A stretch of 64,000 nt of DNA. Origin: Sipunculus nudus. Taxonomy: Eukaryota; Annelida; Sipuncula; Golfingiida; Sipunculidae. Below, piece after piece: positions 12,390-24,864 of the stretch (the stretch's first letter is position 1; each line of letters opens with the position of its first letter). Location: the NCBI GenBank assembly GCA_026874595.1, contig CM049320.1, positions 10,049,464 through 10,113,463 on the forward strand. The letters are read 5' to 3'. Both the position numbers and the translations under genes were made by a program. The notes under the pieces were generated by a model. The model searched no databases. It had not been told where the DNA came from and saw nothing but the letters and a program-made list of their open reading frames with translations.

Positions 12390-13500
12390 ATTTATTAGCC
12401 TTCAGTTCCAGGAATTTGTTGTTGACTTGCAATTCATTACATAAAAAATAAATAAGTAAATAGATAGATAAATACATAAAAATAATACAATAAATACATA
12501 AAAATCACACATAACATATTGACTATGCATGTAAAATATGTCATAAAGACATGTTGACTATACTACAGGTCCACTTTTAACATGCAGTCATGTTATAGCC
12601 GACGTAAATTTGGTGTTTTTCATCTACACATGCCTAAGTTAAAACGTATAAATAGCAAAAATGAGTTTGAAACTCGTGCATGGTTCTCACCATACAGTTT
12701 TGTTTGCTTTAGACTGACTCATTTCCTTTATGAAGCATCTCTTTAACCGATCCAAAAATAGTAAAATTCATATATTATAAAAATCTAAAATTCATTCACA
12801 TATACAGGTATATATACTTAAAATGGTGAGGTTTTCATTCCATTTCTAATTTTCATTTTAATATTACTGAAATTTTAACTTTAAAAAGTTTACTTGTGGA
12901 AACATAATTGAACGTTTCAATAATATCCAAATATCATTTAAGTGCGAAAATAAGATTGAACTAAATATGTTTTCACCCACCGGCTGGAAATAAGATTCGT
13001 TCACAATTCATTACGAAATACAGTGATCTGTTTTTTCTTTACATTTTTCATAAACACTCTATTGTAATTGTATATAAATTAAAATAACTTTTGCCAAGAT
13101 TTGCAAACGTATTTCTCATCAACATATGCAAGCTTTAAAAAACTATTTCCACATGTTATTTACAAGATCTCATTCTGAAGGAAGAGTATTATGTCTATAT
13201 CGCTTCGTCTTCCATAAGCGCATTGTGAAATATTTTCTTTAAGGTGCGATGTTTCTTCGTGACAAACAGGGCCTTTAATCTTCATTCATATTTCATCAAA
13301 GGTCAGTTATAGTTAAAAGTTTTGAAAACAATTCTACAGCCGTTATTGATTAAATATTTCCCTAATTATGCTTACTTTTACTGTTCACCATACATCTAAC
13401 CGTTCATTTCCATTCAATATAATCATGTCATTCTTATGTTAATAATTGAATTTATTAAATTGATTCCATGCGTGCACTTTTGTCCATATATATATATATA
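12390..13500. other. AT-rich intergenic DNA, nothing recognised
   Basis: AAATAAGTAAATAGATAGATA-type low-complexity sequence near 12450, then plain AT-rich DNA with no ORF or transposon ends. A short TA run lies at 13487-13500. Confidence 0.5.
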
Positions 13501-13504
13501 ATAT

Positions 13505-14215
13505 CACGAACAATAAAATGTAATTTTAGAGCAGCCGTTGATAGCCACTTCGGCCATTTTTGGAAACGATTAAAATTGCATTTTATTAATTTAACCGGAA
13601 TTTAATTCAAATATTGCTTTTGTAATAACTTGTTTCAACCACAGGACTTCGTGATTAAACTTACAAGTAAACAATGCCAGAAGTACAAACTTTTCAAAAC
13701 TTAGCCAGTTTTACATAATGAGAGTTTTATCTTGATTGTTCAGCTATAATAACCTTCATTTCTTATGAATCAGGAAATTTAAACTTGATAAATTTTGTGC
13801 ACAATGAGAATATGTGTATTTAAAATATATATATTGTGATGATATAATGATATATATATAAATATGATATAATATATACCTCTAAAGCAGGAAAAAACAC
13901 AATTAGCAATGGATTATAAAAAATATTTTTAATTAATTTTTATTGTAGTGGAGATTTTTATTGAAAATAATTTTTTTTTAATTTAAAATATCGAATTACA
14001 TATATGGTTGCATCAAGCCACATCATTCCTGGCAAATAGTAAAAATATTATGTTTGGCATGGATATGGTCAACAATTTTATTATATCTCTACTTTCCTTT
14101 TACTAGAACGACCGTAAATTAGCCTACAATTTAAGGATTGCGCAAGTATCTACTCATTATTCAGCAAAGATCAAGTTCTCTATTTTGTTATTCTGACTCT
14201 CTTGTTTCTATGTGA
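13505..14215. repeat. AT-rich segment duplicated at 15.38-15.65 kb, copy 1
   Basis: Two separated blocks recur downstream in the same order: AAAATGTAATTTTAGAGCAGC, GTTGATAGCCACTTC and ATTTTTGGAA (13517-13570), and CGCAAGTATCTACTCATTATTCAGCA (from about 14140). The copy at 15.38-15.65 kb has the first block (GTTGACAGCAACTGC, ATTTTTGGAA) and the second (CACAAGTATTTACTACAAG, ATTGTTCAGCAGAG) closer together, so one copy has gained or lost about 0.5 kb. Confidence 0.5.
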
Positions 14216-14440
14216 TGTACAAATACCACCGATCGAGGCCTCATCAGAACACATCGTCAGTTGTTGTAATTCAAGACCGTAAGCTTAGATAGTTATTAAT
14301 ATTCATTAATATGGTGATTAATTATATGAAATCCATACTTGCGAGAGTATTATATTGCTGTTAGTTAATTGACACATTTGTCTGATTTTAATCTGAGGAA
14401 AACAAAGGCATTTTATTTATAAGAAATAAAACAGGCAGAC

Positions 14441-14729
14441 CGGGGAAGTGGAATGGTGTATAGCTTTTAAGTTATGTTAGCATTTTGTGTAGGGACACAC
14501 TGTATAAAAGACAAAACAATTTCTTGTCACGGTAGACAGGGGTAGTGAAATAGTGCATAGCTTTTAAGTTCTGTTAGCATTTTGTGTAGGGACACACTAT
14601 ATAAAAGACAAAACAATTTCTTGTCACGATAGAAAGGGGTAGTGGAATGGTGTATAGCATTTAAGTTATGTTAGCATTTTGTGTAGGGACACACTGTATT
14701 CAAAGACAAATACTATCTTGTCACATGCA
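14441..14729 (+). repeat. 97-bp tandem repeat, three copies
   Basis: The landmarks GGGGTAGTGGAATGGTGTAT, TTTTGTGTAGGGACACACT and TTTCTTGTCAC repeat with spacing 97 and 97 (GGGG at 14442, 14539, 14636). Copies differ by a few substitutions; the third is slightly altered at its end (AAATACTATCTTGTCAC). No reading frame runs through, since 97 is not a multiple of three. Confidence 0.9.
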
Positions 14730-15384
14730 CACAAAAGATGCAAATATCTTCCTCAACACACTCCAAAACAAGGGCACAATGACCCAAAGCTGAAATTTGT
14801 CCATTTAGTATATATACTGAGAAATCTTTAATTATTCTATTTCATACAAGGAAGGTCTTAAAATTTTAAAGTTTACCATATGATATACCATATAGTATAG
14901 AACATTTTTATCATTTTCAGGAAATATCAACTGGTATGAGGCCCTCATTTTGGATAATATTAAAGCAAAACTGAATTAATATTTATTGCAGAGAGAGACT
15001 GAATACCTTAAAAGATAAAATAAAGTAAAACAATTACAATAAGGTTAGGCTTAATAAGTATTAAGGATGAGCCATCCTTGTGGTTTCAGTCAATGTCCTT
15101 ACTAACATTAAAGATGTCTATAACATTGAGTGGTGTGTATGTTTTAAGATCTGGTCATCTCTACACCTATTTTTATTCATGCTTAAATAAAGTGAATATT
15201 AAACACTTCCTTCCATCAGATATAAACTTGAGAGTAATAAAAAAACTGATCAGACCAAATGAATACCCAGTATGAAGCACGAAAACTAAATAGCTGTTGA
15301 CAAGAATGTCGTTAACCTTCAGTTAACTGGTCATTGCCCCTAAATGCAATCCTATCTGTGTACTTTAGTCCGGTTATATTGCAG

Positions 15385-15650
15385 CATGAACTATAAAATG
15401 TTATTTTATGCAAGCTGTTGACAGCAACTGCGACAATTTTTGGAAGTAATTGGAATTAAATTTTATCAATTTAACAGGAATCTTATTGTTGTTTGTTAGG
15501 CATCTTTTTCCAATTTTATATATCTTCCACCGGAAAACAGTAATTCAGATGCATAATTGCACAAGTATTTACTACAAGTAAATACTCATTGTTCAGCAGA
15601 GATTATCTAATATTATTTTTAGTCTCTTAAATGACACTCTGCACTATATC
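15385..15650. repeat. AT-rich segment, copy 2 of the 13.5-kb duplication
   Basis: Shares AAAATGTTATTTTATGCAAGC, GTTGACAGCAAC, ATTTTTGGAA and TTTAACAGGAAT with 13517-13605, and the later ATTGTTCAGCAGAGAT block with 14152-14170. It lacks most of the intervening sequence of copy 1. Confidence 0.5.
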
Positions 15651-16720
15651 GAATGCAAGGTCTCTGGACGACTTTATCAAATAAAAAACACAGAATACAG
15701 GACAGAAGTAAACTTAGGATAAAAAAAGGGTAAAATCTTTGATTTCCTAGGAAGATTTATGAAATATGTTTTACTATTTTTGCATATGGATTAGTTTGGC
15801 ATATCTTTAAGAATTAAGGTTTTTCAGGTTAAAGGTTTGTCACTATAGGCTCTTTAAATAGTTACAAGAATAGCATAAAATATATACGTAAAAGGGACTA
15901 GCTTGTAGTTATTAAATGCTGTCTAAACGATTATCTTCATTCGCAGTCAAGTCCGCTTATTGTCATGTCGCCCGCGCATGCTTACGTTATAACAATAACC
16001 GGGATGTGATGTAATGCAGGCTTCAACATCGATGTCCTTTGTGACTCACAGTGGAAGCGTTGTGTCTTGCATGGTATTAAATATTTCAACAAAGGATTAC
16101 TGGCTATTCAAATGTCTAAAAAGGAGCTCATAGGTTTTATTTCATATAACTACATTTTATTTGAATACTTTCCATATAGCACAGCATGCAGATACAATTT
16201 TACAAATAATAATGTTTTCTTTCAAGCAAGTATATGTATTTAATTCAATATTTGATCTTGTATTAAAAAAAATAAACCAAACAGTTCCTGCTTCACATGC
16301 TTTAATGATAATGGTAATTCCAATTATAGCCCAGTACATTGCACTATCAATAGAGTAATGGTAAAAATAGGAAACACGGGCTCAGTTTGTCGAAAATCAG
16401 GTAAGAGAAACCAAAGGCTGCATTCTATGAGGAGAACACCGAATGCATGGAGGACTTTATTCAACCACAAGGGGATAACCCCGGTACGCATAAATCTTAC
16501 AGAAAAATTGCTAGTGACTAGCAATTGAGCACATTTTCGGAGTGGTAAAAAGCTCAGATTCTAAGGTTTTAAGGTTAAAATTTAAAGGATCGACAAAAAT
16601 TTAGAAAGGTATAAAAAACCAGATTTCAAAATTTAAATGAATATTACTCATCGGCAGATGTGAGGAAAAGTTTTGCTCTTCATATGAACGGTAGCCACGT
16701 GAGTCCGGTAGAATGGAACG
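15651..16720. other. Intergenic DNA, nothing recognised
   Basis: Short opposite-strand frames at 16157-16524 have no recognisable motif. No repeats were identified by eye. Confidence 0.45.
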
Positions 16721-16723
16721 GCC

Positions 16724-17353
16724 CTAATGGGACTGTCACACTTAGGCGACACTACAGGCGTACCAGCGACCAGGCTGTCGACTCATGGTCGCCGAGGGTT
16801 CGCATGTATGGTCGCTTGTTTTCGCCCAAAGACGCGTGGCCTCTGGCCGCTGGATTTTAACATGTTCAATATTCTCAGGCTACAGCTTTTTGACGCCAGT
16901 GAGCGTAGCTTGTCTTCTACTGGCATAGATGCTGTCGTAGGTTGTCGCCAGGTGACGTGGGTTGTCGTAGGTCCTGTCGTGGAATGGTCTACTTGATGTA
17001 GGGCCCATCCACGTCTCCGACTCCTCACATAGCAGAGGACAGAGACTAGTCGAAACTTGTCGCGTGTGCGCGTAGCATAATTCTGGTGTCGTAGGTTGTC
17101 GCCAGTGTAGTCGTCAGTTGTCGTAGATGTGGTCGTGGGTTATCGTAGGTGATTGTCCTTTGTCACGGCGATTGTGTAGCCGGTTGTCGGCAGCTTGACG
17201 TAGCTTGTCGTCAGACAGTCGTCAACCGGTTGTAGCTTGTCGTAGACTATTTTGGTAGCGGAGGTCCTGTCGCCTGTGTTTCGGCGACCATGGCGCGACA
17301 GCCTGGTCGCCTGTAATCGCCTGTAGGGTCGCCTAAGTGGGACAGCCCCATAA
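16724..17353. mobile_element. Non-autonomous DNA transposon with long TIRs
   Basis: The left end (TAATGGGACTGTCACACTTA, GGCGACACTACAGGCG, GCGACCAGGCTGTCG, CATGGTCGCCGAG; 16724-16796) is matched by the reverse complement of the right end (TTATGGGGCTGTCCCACTTA, GGCGACCCTACAGGCG, GCGACCAGGCTGTCG, CATGGTCGCCGAA; 17270-17353), so TIRs are roughly 75-80 bp. The interior is built of repeated TGTCGTAGGTTGTCG-like words and is much richer in GC than the flanks. No transposase frame is present; the small frames inside are by-products. No clear target-site duplication was found. Confidence 0.8.
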
Positions 17354-20300
17354 GCCTCGAGCAGTTTGGTTTGTCTGTATCAAGATATTATACTTCACTC
17401 TTAAAATAATACTAATGCGGTTATTAACTTAAACATATAAGTTAAGATGTATACGTTATTCTTATATTTATGAGAGGGACATGTTGTCAATAGGAAATTC
17501 AAAGAAAAGTGGAAATTGAATTTCGGAGTCCGCAGTCCTGTGGGGTCAAGGTTTTGGAGATTGTGAGCCAAACAACATACTTTGATAGGATTACCTATGA
17601 CGTGTATGGCCTTTCATGACATTTACGTTCGGTGGAATTTGGTCCCTCTACTGTTAATTACAATAACTTAGTTAATTGTACATATGAAAACCAGAAGAAA
17701 ATCCACGGCCTTCAAATATATAGGGAGTCAATTTAATAAATAAATATATAGGTAATTAACAAAATAAAATGTATGTTTCGTTCACCTCATTTATGTTATG
17801 GTCATATACGATCACATTCTGTGGTATAATTTGTCTGTAGCACAGGTCATGGGACTCCACAGATCGATATGTGTGTACAGAGGCGATGGCCTGCCAAGCT
17901 TCACAATCAAACCAGCCATTCAGTAACCTTATCTTAGAGGGACAGCTTTAACTTAGGTTGTGTTTGCTGTTGCTGTAAATAATTTATTGACATTTTGATT
18001 GATAAAATATATATCTCTGTACAACTGACTTGGGACTGAACATGAGCATAGCTAATTGGTAGCTCTTTCCCTTTTTGTTTCATAATATGATCAGTTAAAT
18101 GAGTAAGCTAATTATTTGTGTCCTTCATAAAATGGTAAATGCAGACACAGATAAAAGAAATAAAGGTATTATATCAAGGGCAGCATAGGGTTGTAAAAGA
18201 ATCATATGGATGATATTTTAAAGAAAAAAGTTGGTTTAGGGGTTCATACAGATAATCATTCAAAATTCAGCCAATACGTTTTATATTCAGTGACATGAAA
18301 ACGGCATCAATTTTTTAATTTCAAGGGTCAGAGTCAGATGTCATAAGGTTTGAAAGTCTTTATTACCGATTACAGTGCTGAGAAAATGTGAGATCACATG
18401 TAAAATACGAACGATTTGTTTAAATACCTGGTGTTATAAACGGCTCTTGGCTTGGCAATCCATCTGCTGATGCACTCTGTGGCACCCTATGTGCTGTTTT
18501 TAGTCAGATTTGGAAATTATGAGATATCATTTGACTAAATTTTAAAACACTTAATGTGCTATCAAAATATTTTAATAATATTCAGCAAAATTAAATAAAC
18601 GTCTTTTACATTATCCTGTTCGTTAAAGACCCAATTTGTTGGTATACACAAGGTGCAGTAAAATAAAACTTCCCTAAAACAGTTCAAATATGGGTTGTAT
18701 TTGATCATTTGAGTAACAGCCCATGAAAAGTTCCATTAAATTGTATTGTAGCATACAGTGCACTTTAAAGAATTTTAGCACATAATATGTGGTTGCAAAA
18801 AATGAAAATAAGTGAATCACAAAACTGTCAATATTGCAAAACGAACGAAGAATCACCTTTTCACAAGTTTATTTCTTGTAAAGATATACAGACACTCTAG
18901 CTTGATTTTTAGGCCTGGTGCTCAAACATATTCCAAACACCTTTACATTTAAAAAAAAAAGATAAAATGTTCGGGCTTTATAAGAATCAAGACATGAGGC
19001 ATCTTAATATTTGTTTGTTCATCGCAAGGTTCTACATCCATATTTCTCGATATAAGATGAACCTATTTCTCTTTTAGCCTTTCAAAGAATAATGGACAAC
19101 TACCTAAATACAGAAATGCAAAAATGTACTAACAGGGATAATAAAAACAGTATTCAAACTTGGGATAAAATATGCTTTGCTATCTTATAGTTAATGTAAT
19201 GAAATCTCCTAAAAATTGTTTTTCATATACCCCTGTTTATCAATTTATAATTTGAAATATAAATAACATTAAGAAAAATGAAAATAAGTTAGGAATAAAG
19301 AATAGTTTTCACTTATTACAATAGTCTGATTATTATGAAGCTATAGCAACTTCTTCTCCCAAGCATCGATCCTGTGTTACTGATTATATGTTGCAAGTTC
19401 CAGTTATGAAATAAAATGCCTAGAGCAATTTATGATTCCAATTTATTTTTGCTTGTTTTCATTTCGTGATCTGATCAAGGATTTTGACCACCATTTTTAT
19501 TCAAAATGTAAAAAAAAAAAATAGTCTATACAATTCTAAATGTTCACATTCATCCAAAATCAAAAGTCTGATTTGTATATGCAGGTTACATCTCAATTGA
19601 TTTACTGGCCAAGGGGATGTCGAATGAACAGTCAAGAACGGCTAACAGGCAAATATAGTGTATCGAAAATTTATTTTACCACAATACGTATACTGGAGAC
19701 AGAGCTATTCCACCATTCTAACGGCATATGATGCCGACGATTAACCCGAAATGATCGACAGCCCCGATAACCCCTCTTCAGAGCATTAACACCAGTCTTG
19801 AAGTAACATTTTCTTCAGCTGTTAACAATTACGCTGGCATTTACATTCAGACAATGTTCCGTTTTCCATTGCCCTCTGTCTTTAAAAAAATAATTATAGC
19901 GTGGTTGCATATGGAATTCTGGTCTTAACAACAAAATGATACAGAACATTTAATTTATCACTGAAAGTAGACGTGGTGTATTTTTATGATTCTCGTTTCT
20001 AGAAGCTGTTCTTTCTTAATGTAAGACTTTAACATACCTTTTATAAAAATAGATATAAAATCAGAATTCTAAACATGGTGAAAGTAGATGTGAATACGCG
20101 ATTGTTCCCATTTCCCTGACTTTTCTCATATAACTATATAGAACAGGTTCACTGATTCATGTTAATCTCACATGAGCTGTAAGTAATCATATATAGACTT
20201 CTACAAACAATACATTTCTTTGTTAAAGACACGATTTAATATTAATATCTTTGTTAGCATTTATCACTCAATTGCCTGTTTTGGAAAAAAAATAATATGT

Positions 20301-20690
20301 CTTTGTTAGATAACTTTGCTGATTTATCAGCTATATAATGTGTAAGGTTGGTACAATACAGGCAGGAAGTGGAAGAAAAATGTGATTTATATAATCTTTT
20401 TCTGGCCATGTAAAATTAATCTTATGAATTTTCCTTATCGTACACTGGTTCTTGTCATACTTTAGGAAACTGATGAAACGCCCACATCTATTTATCTTCT
20501 TCATTGATTGGTTTATTTAATTGCTTGCCCGTCTTCCAATGACACCTTAAAAGAGGAATTATCATTAACATCACATGTCTGCTTATGCCTCAACTCAAAT
20601 TAAATAAAATTTATGATATATTCTGAAAGAAAGAATTGGTTTGTCTTTCAGGGTATGTTTCTCCTAATATATCTTAATACTTCAATATTG
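17354..20690. other. AT-rich gene-free stretch, nothing recognised
   Basis: About 3.3 kb without an ORF that has any family signature, without tandem repeats and without visible transposon ends. Short frames at 18674-18856 and 19540-19731 look like chance frames. Confidence 0.45.
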
Positions 20691-22090
20691 GAAGAATTTT
20701 GACCGTGACGGATCCAGGATTTTGCTATAGAGGGGGCACAACTGCCTCAAGGGTGTGGCTTTTATGTACTTCGCTAAGCATCTCCATAAAAAAATCTCCG
20801 TGTTTTATACAAAAATAACAAGGCCATATGTCAATCTCCTTTGTGACCTTAAAAGAGGCATTTGAGAAAGAAATTCTGCGATAAATGGGCATTCAAATCT
20901 TAAATAAATTAAAATCTCTAATTAGTACATTCAAAATAGCTTTTATTAAATTCCTTGGTGGATTGGAAGCTGCGGGGGCATTTCCCTGCACATCGGGACC
21001 TATAATTTACGAGGACAAGAGTTTTATAAAACTCTATCATTTTCAATCCTAAAACCAAATTTGTACCAACCTTGTACGGATACAACAAACTGAAAAGGAT
21101 GCTGAAATCCATCTTCATACTACTCCAGGTCTGAGACAGGTGCACTTTTCACAACAACCACAGTTTTGGTATTATGACGATGCTGAAAATATGCAAGGTT
21201 CTTCTCGCAAAACTTTATTTTTGCATGGAAATATGCCTTCCAACACCTGTTCATTTATTCAGCTTATTCATGAACTATACACGTAACGAGTTAGAAATTC
21301 CCCAGAAAAAAAAATATGCGGTTTAAAGTAGGACTTTTGTATTGTCCAAATACGTGTAACAGCCAAAATTACATAAGAATAAAATGGTACATTTCGTATA
21401 GATTAACATAATGTATGACTTATTTATGTCGTATTCCATTGCGACAGATATATGGGGTATGATGCTGCCTTGCAGGTGTGACCGTCCATGGGCCAAGGGG
21501 CGTTTCGATGCTTTGGTCCTCTTGAAAAAGAGTGGAGTTAGTGTGAGAGAATACGGAAGGGGGTGATCTTGAGAAAAAAATTATCTCTGGGAACACCCAT
21601 GGTCAAATTTAGATGAAAGGCCCTGTGAAGTATGCAATACAGAAAAAATAAATTTAACAATAATAAAATAACGAATGCTAAAGGTGGACACGTGCCCCCT
21701 GTGCCCCCTCTGGATCCGTATATGTTGGAATTAGCTCGCAGTCGGATTTTGAGATGGTATGCCAGGGATGAAACTAGACAATATGTCATCTTGTCTAAAA
21801 ATTACACTTTTGCAGGGGATTGGGGGTCCGGTAGCTCTCATGTTTATATCTAGTTTTAGCAATTTCAGTGAAATATATCTTGGAATCCGCCCTTGTTTGT
21901 TTATCTCTAATACAGTATATCCTCGTTCAGTCAAAATGTCCACCCATTAAGACAAAACATTTGGAATATACCGCCGTCTTAAAATGAAAGGAGCAAGACA
22001 ATATGTTTCAATATTTTTGGTGTAATGAAGTTAAAGAACAGTCTAATTTAATCAGTTTGCTGTATAGGTTAAACAAAATATTTAATTTTA
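20691..22090. other. Intergenic DNA with two GGATCC...GGGGGCAC words
   Basis: ACGGATCCAGGATTTTGC...AGGGGGCAC (20709-20739) and, on the minus strand, ACGGATCCAGAGGGGGCAC (21700-21719) are similar words in opposite orientation about 1 kb apart and may be ends or fragments of one repeat family. No gene was recognised; the frames at 21538-21950 overlap on both strands. Confidence 0.3.
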
Positions 22091-22092
22091 AG

Positions 22093-22985
22093 CTCAGCGA
22101 TCACCCTTTGTCCGTCGTCTCTCCGTCCTGCCGTCCGTACGTCCGTTAAAAGAGCACAAATCGTAACCGTTGGTGATAGAATGATCTTACTTGACATCCA
22201 CGAAGCTCCATAATATATATATGTTTGGAAACTTGAAATGAGGTCTCTGTTACCCATATCCTACGAGCTATGGGACTTGTAATTAACCCCTAGAATAATT
22301 TAAAATTTGATACAAAAGCTCCAATATCTGAATAACTAATGTAGTTATCGCCATGATTCTTTGCATGCATATTGATCACGGAGTGTTTCATTAGTTCCTT
22401 TGTACTGGTGGCGCAACCTGTATTTTTTTCCGATTTTAACGCATTTTTTTATATTTTTTAGACCTTCAAATGAAGCAGGCTTGCTGTTAAAAAAGACACA
22501 AACTGGAATCGTTCGACCTAGAATCTTCTAACTGTACATCCAGGGATTTATTTTCAAATCTCCTTTGAAAGTTGAAATTAGGTCATTGTGACCTATATTC
22601 TGCAAGATATGTGAAAGAACATGATTTTAGCACCCTATAGGACAGATTTATATGATTGGTTACAATTGGACCTAGAAACTTCTAATTTGATAAAGATCCA
22701 AGGAGGTTACTGGAAAATTTTCTTGGAAAACTAAAATAATGTCACTGTGACCAATATTCTGAAAGCTGTGTAAAAGAACATTATTTTAACACTCTATTAG
22801 TCACATGGTCACAAATGGTAGCAGCTGAATATAGAATTAGGTCACTGTAACTTATATCTAAGGTCTATTGTCAAAATGCAACGATTTTGAGCACTCTGAG
22901 AGTCATGTTACCCATTGTTCAAGGTTTCATGAATTCAGCTGAGCGTCATGGCCCATGGGCCATTTGTTATAAGATCCTTTGGATA
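22093..22985 (+). mobile_element. Non-autonomous element with GTCCGTC head, copy A
   Basis: Starts CTCAGCGATCACCCTTTGTC, then several CCGTC units, nearly the same head as the element at 39038 (CTACAGTGATCACC, then CCGTC units). The body consists of degenerate internal units of about 150-180 bp that share GACCTAGAATCTTCTAAC, TTAGGTCATTGTGACC, TATATTCTG and AAAGAACATGATTTTA-like words (around 22497, 22655 and 22830). The end reads CATGGCCCATGGGCCATTTG near 22960. No coding capacity is visible. Confidence 0.6.
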
Positions 22986-23059
22986 ATTGTACCTCAGCCA
23001 GGAGGTAGATATCATATTTGGCTCGTTACTCGGCTGATTTATTTGTTAGCAACTCTACA

Positions 23060-23345
23060 CCGGTTTCTGGGACTCACTGGTATAGCACAGGACTGAAAGC
23101 CGGAAGGTCGTGAGTTCAATTCTCAGCCGAAAAGAGGTGAGATTTTTCACGGTCGGTCTCCACCTAGGGTGAACGTTTTGCAGGCTTATAGTTAAGACTG
23201 TGCCCCAATGTCAGGTATAACTTATAAACGAGTGCGTCTTTTTGGGGTTCCTCGGTGTTATGACCCGACCATGGGCGCGATTACACACTAGGACCCGCAG
23301 GTTCGGTAGACACCGGGTATGGTTGACACAAGGATAAAAAATAAT
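23060..23345 (+). repeat. tRNA-headed SINE-like repeat (second family)
   Basis: The head reads ACTCACTGGTATAGCACAGG with GTGAGTTCAATTCTCAGC as a B-box-like segment, the spacing expected of a tRNA-derived polymerase III promoter. The body (CACGGTCGGTCTCCACC, CCTCGGTGTTATGACCCGACC) is not tRNA. It is unlike the 10- and 38-kb SINEs. No second copy is in this window, so SINE status rests on the promoter-like head. Confidence 0.45.
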
Positions 23346-24660
23346 ATATTATAGTAAGCGAGTTCTACCGCCATGTCAGGTAGTTCCAAAGCGAAATGGA
23401 ACCTCTGCGGAAATTATATACTGATGATTGAAATAAGAAGTGTCACAATTAGAAAAGGAGGCGGTTACCTTAGAAAATTTGGATGAAATGTTGTGAGTGT
23501 TCTTTTAAGATATCTGAGTAATGTTTCCTATGTGTTTCATTCAAAGGGTCCTATGTTTTTTATTCATATTTTTGAATTTTTTTTTACCATTGTATCGTAT
23601 GGCTATTTCTTTGCCCCGGAGGGAGCAAAAAAAATAAAGGGGGGGGGGGGGGCAAAAAAAATCAAAGGGGCGGGGGGCTTAGCCAAGAGCCCACCGGATT
23701 GGCGCACAGATCTAGTTGTATTAATTATTCTAAGAACCATCGATTTTTATATCGGCCTACTTTGATACGGTTGTTTGCAGTTTAAGTTGTAATTTTCCTT
23801 GTTCTTAAAAATGATGTTATAATTGGTTAGATCAACAATATTCATTTTTAGTCAGCATAAAATGTTCAGTCGTATTGGAGATTTACTTGCACCTTCATCT
23901 CTAAATCGCGTTACCCTAACAATTTCTTAAATTTCATAAACCCTTCGCGTTAAACATTAATTGGTACAGTTGCTGCCTTAGTTTAACCGATTAAATTAGC
24001 TTTATGTCACAGTTGAGTTTCAGCAATCATCCCCGGGTCCAACCGCCCGTTCATCCGTCCGCTGGTCAACTTGTGTTTAGGCAAGTCGAGATTTTTAAGC
24101 GTTGGGGTAGAAATTCCAATCTGACTATGCAAATAGGTATATATGGTAAATTCTGTTCCTTCAACAGTCGAAGAAACTTCTGTTATTGAACACTGAGGAA
24201 TGTAAGCTTGGCAATGTACATCATGGCAAAGGTGAACAAACCTTTAATAAAATGCATTTTTTTTATAATTTTGTTTTAATGTTTAACTCTAATGTGTGTC
24301 ACCATACTAACACACATGCATACAACATTTATATGCATATATGTGGATATAAATGTGTAAAAAAAGAAAATCCAGAGAACAGCACTATACTATATTTTAT
24401 TTAAAATGAAAGATTAAATGTTACGAGTTTGTTAAAGCATTAGAGGTAAAGCAGAATAAAAGCCCAATAACAGCATGGGATCATACAACAGGTGATTAAA
24501 AAGTTGCACATGAAAAATATATATTTTGAATCATTTAACCCTAAACCGGTTACATTAAAGCGCAAATTAAGTGTAATAGGGGTTCACGATTATGAATAAA
24601 AATAACATACTTCTTCTGTTATAGTACTCATGCACTAAGAGTCTATGGAATGATTTCCAT
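23346..24660. other. Intergenic DNA, nothing recognised
   Basis: Contains a poly-G run at 23640-23652 with duplicated GGGGGCAAAAAAAAT-like words, and a CCGCCCGTTCATCCGTCCGC segment near 24040 that resembles the CCGTC-rich heads of other elements here. No gene was seen. Confidence 0.45.
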
Positions 24661-24663
24661 AGA

Positions 24664-24669
24664 TTTAAT
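24664..24669 (-). promoter_or_regulatory. Candidate polyadenylation signal (ATTAAA) of the WxxW gene
   Basis: ATTAAA on the minus strand about 195 bases after the stop codon. No AATAAA was noticed closer to the stop, so this is only a candidate. Confidence 0.3.
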
Positions 24670-24864
24670 ATATAAAAGCGGATATTAAATAAGATAATAT
24701 GCGTAAAAGACCCCAAAATCTCAGTTTGCCGTTCACATTTTACATAATCTTAATGTTAAACCATACGAGCTAACAAGAACTGGTGCAAGCAAGCTAATTT
24801 TTCCAAGGGAGGTTATCATCATATGCACAAAGTCTGTACTCGAAGACGTCACAAGCCGTCAAGG

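Noticed and set aside
12005-12477. 117- and 137-codon ORFs on opposite strands
   Set aside because: They overlap each other, start inside a dispersed direct repeat and cross a GATAA microsatellite. No domain.
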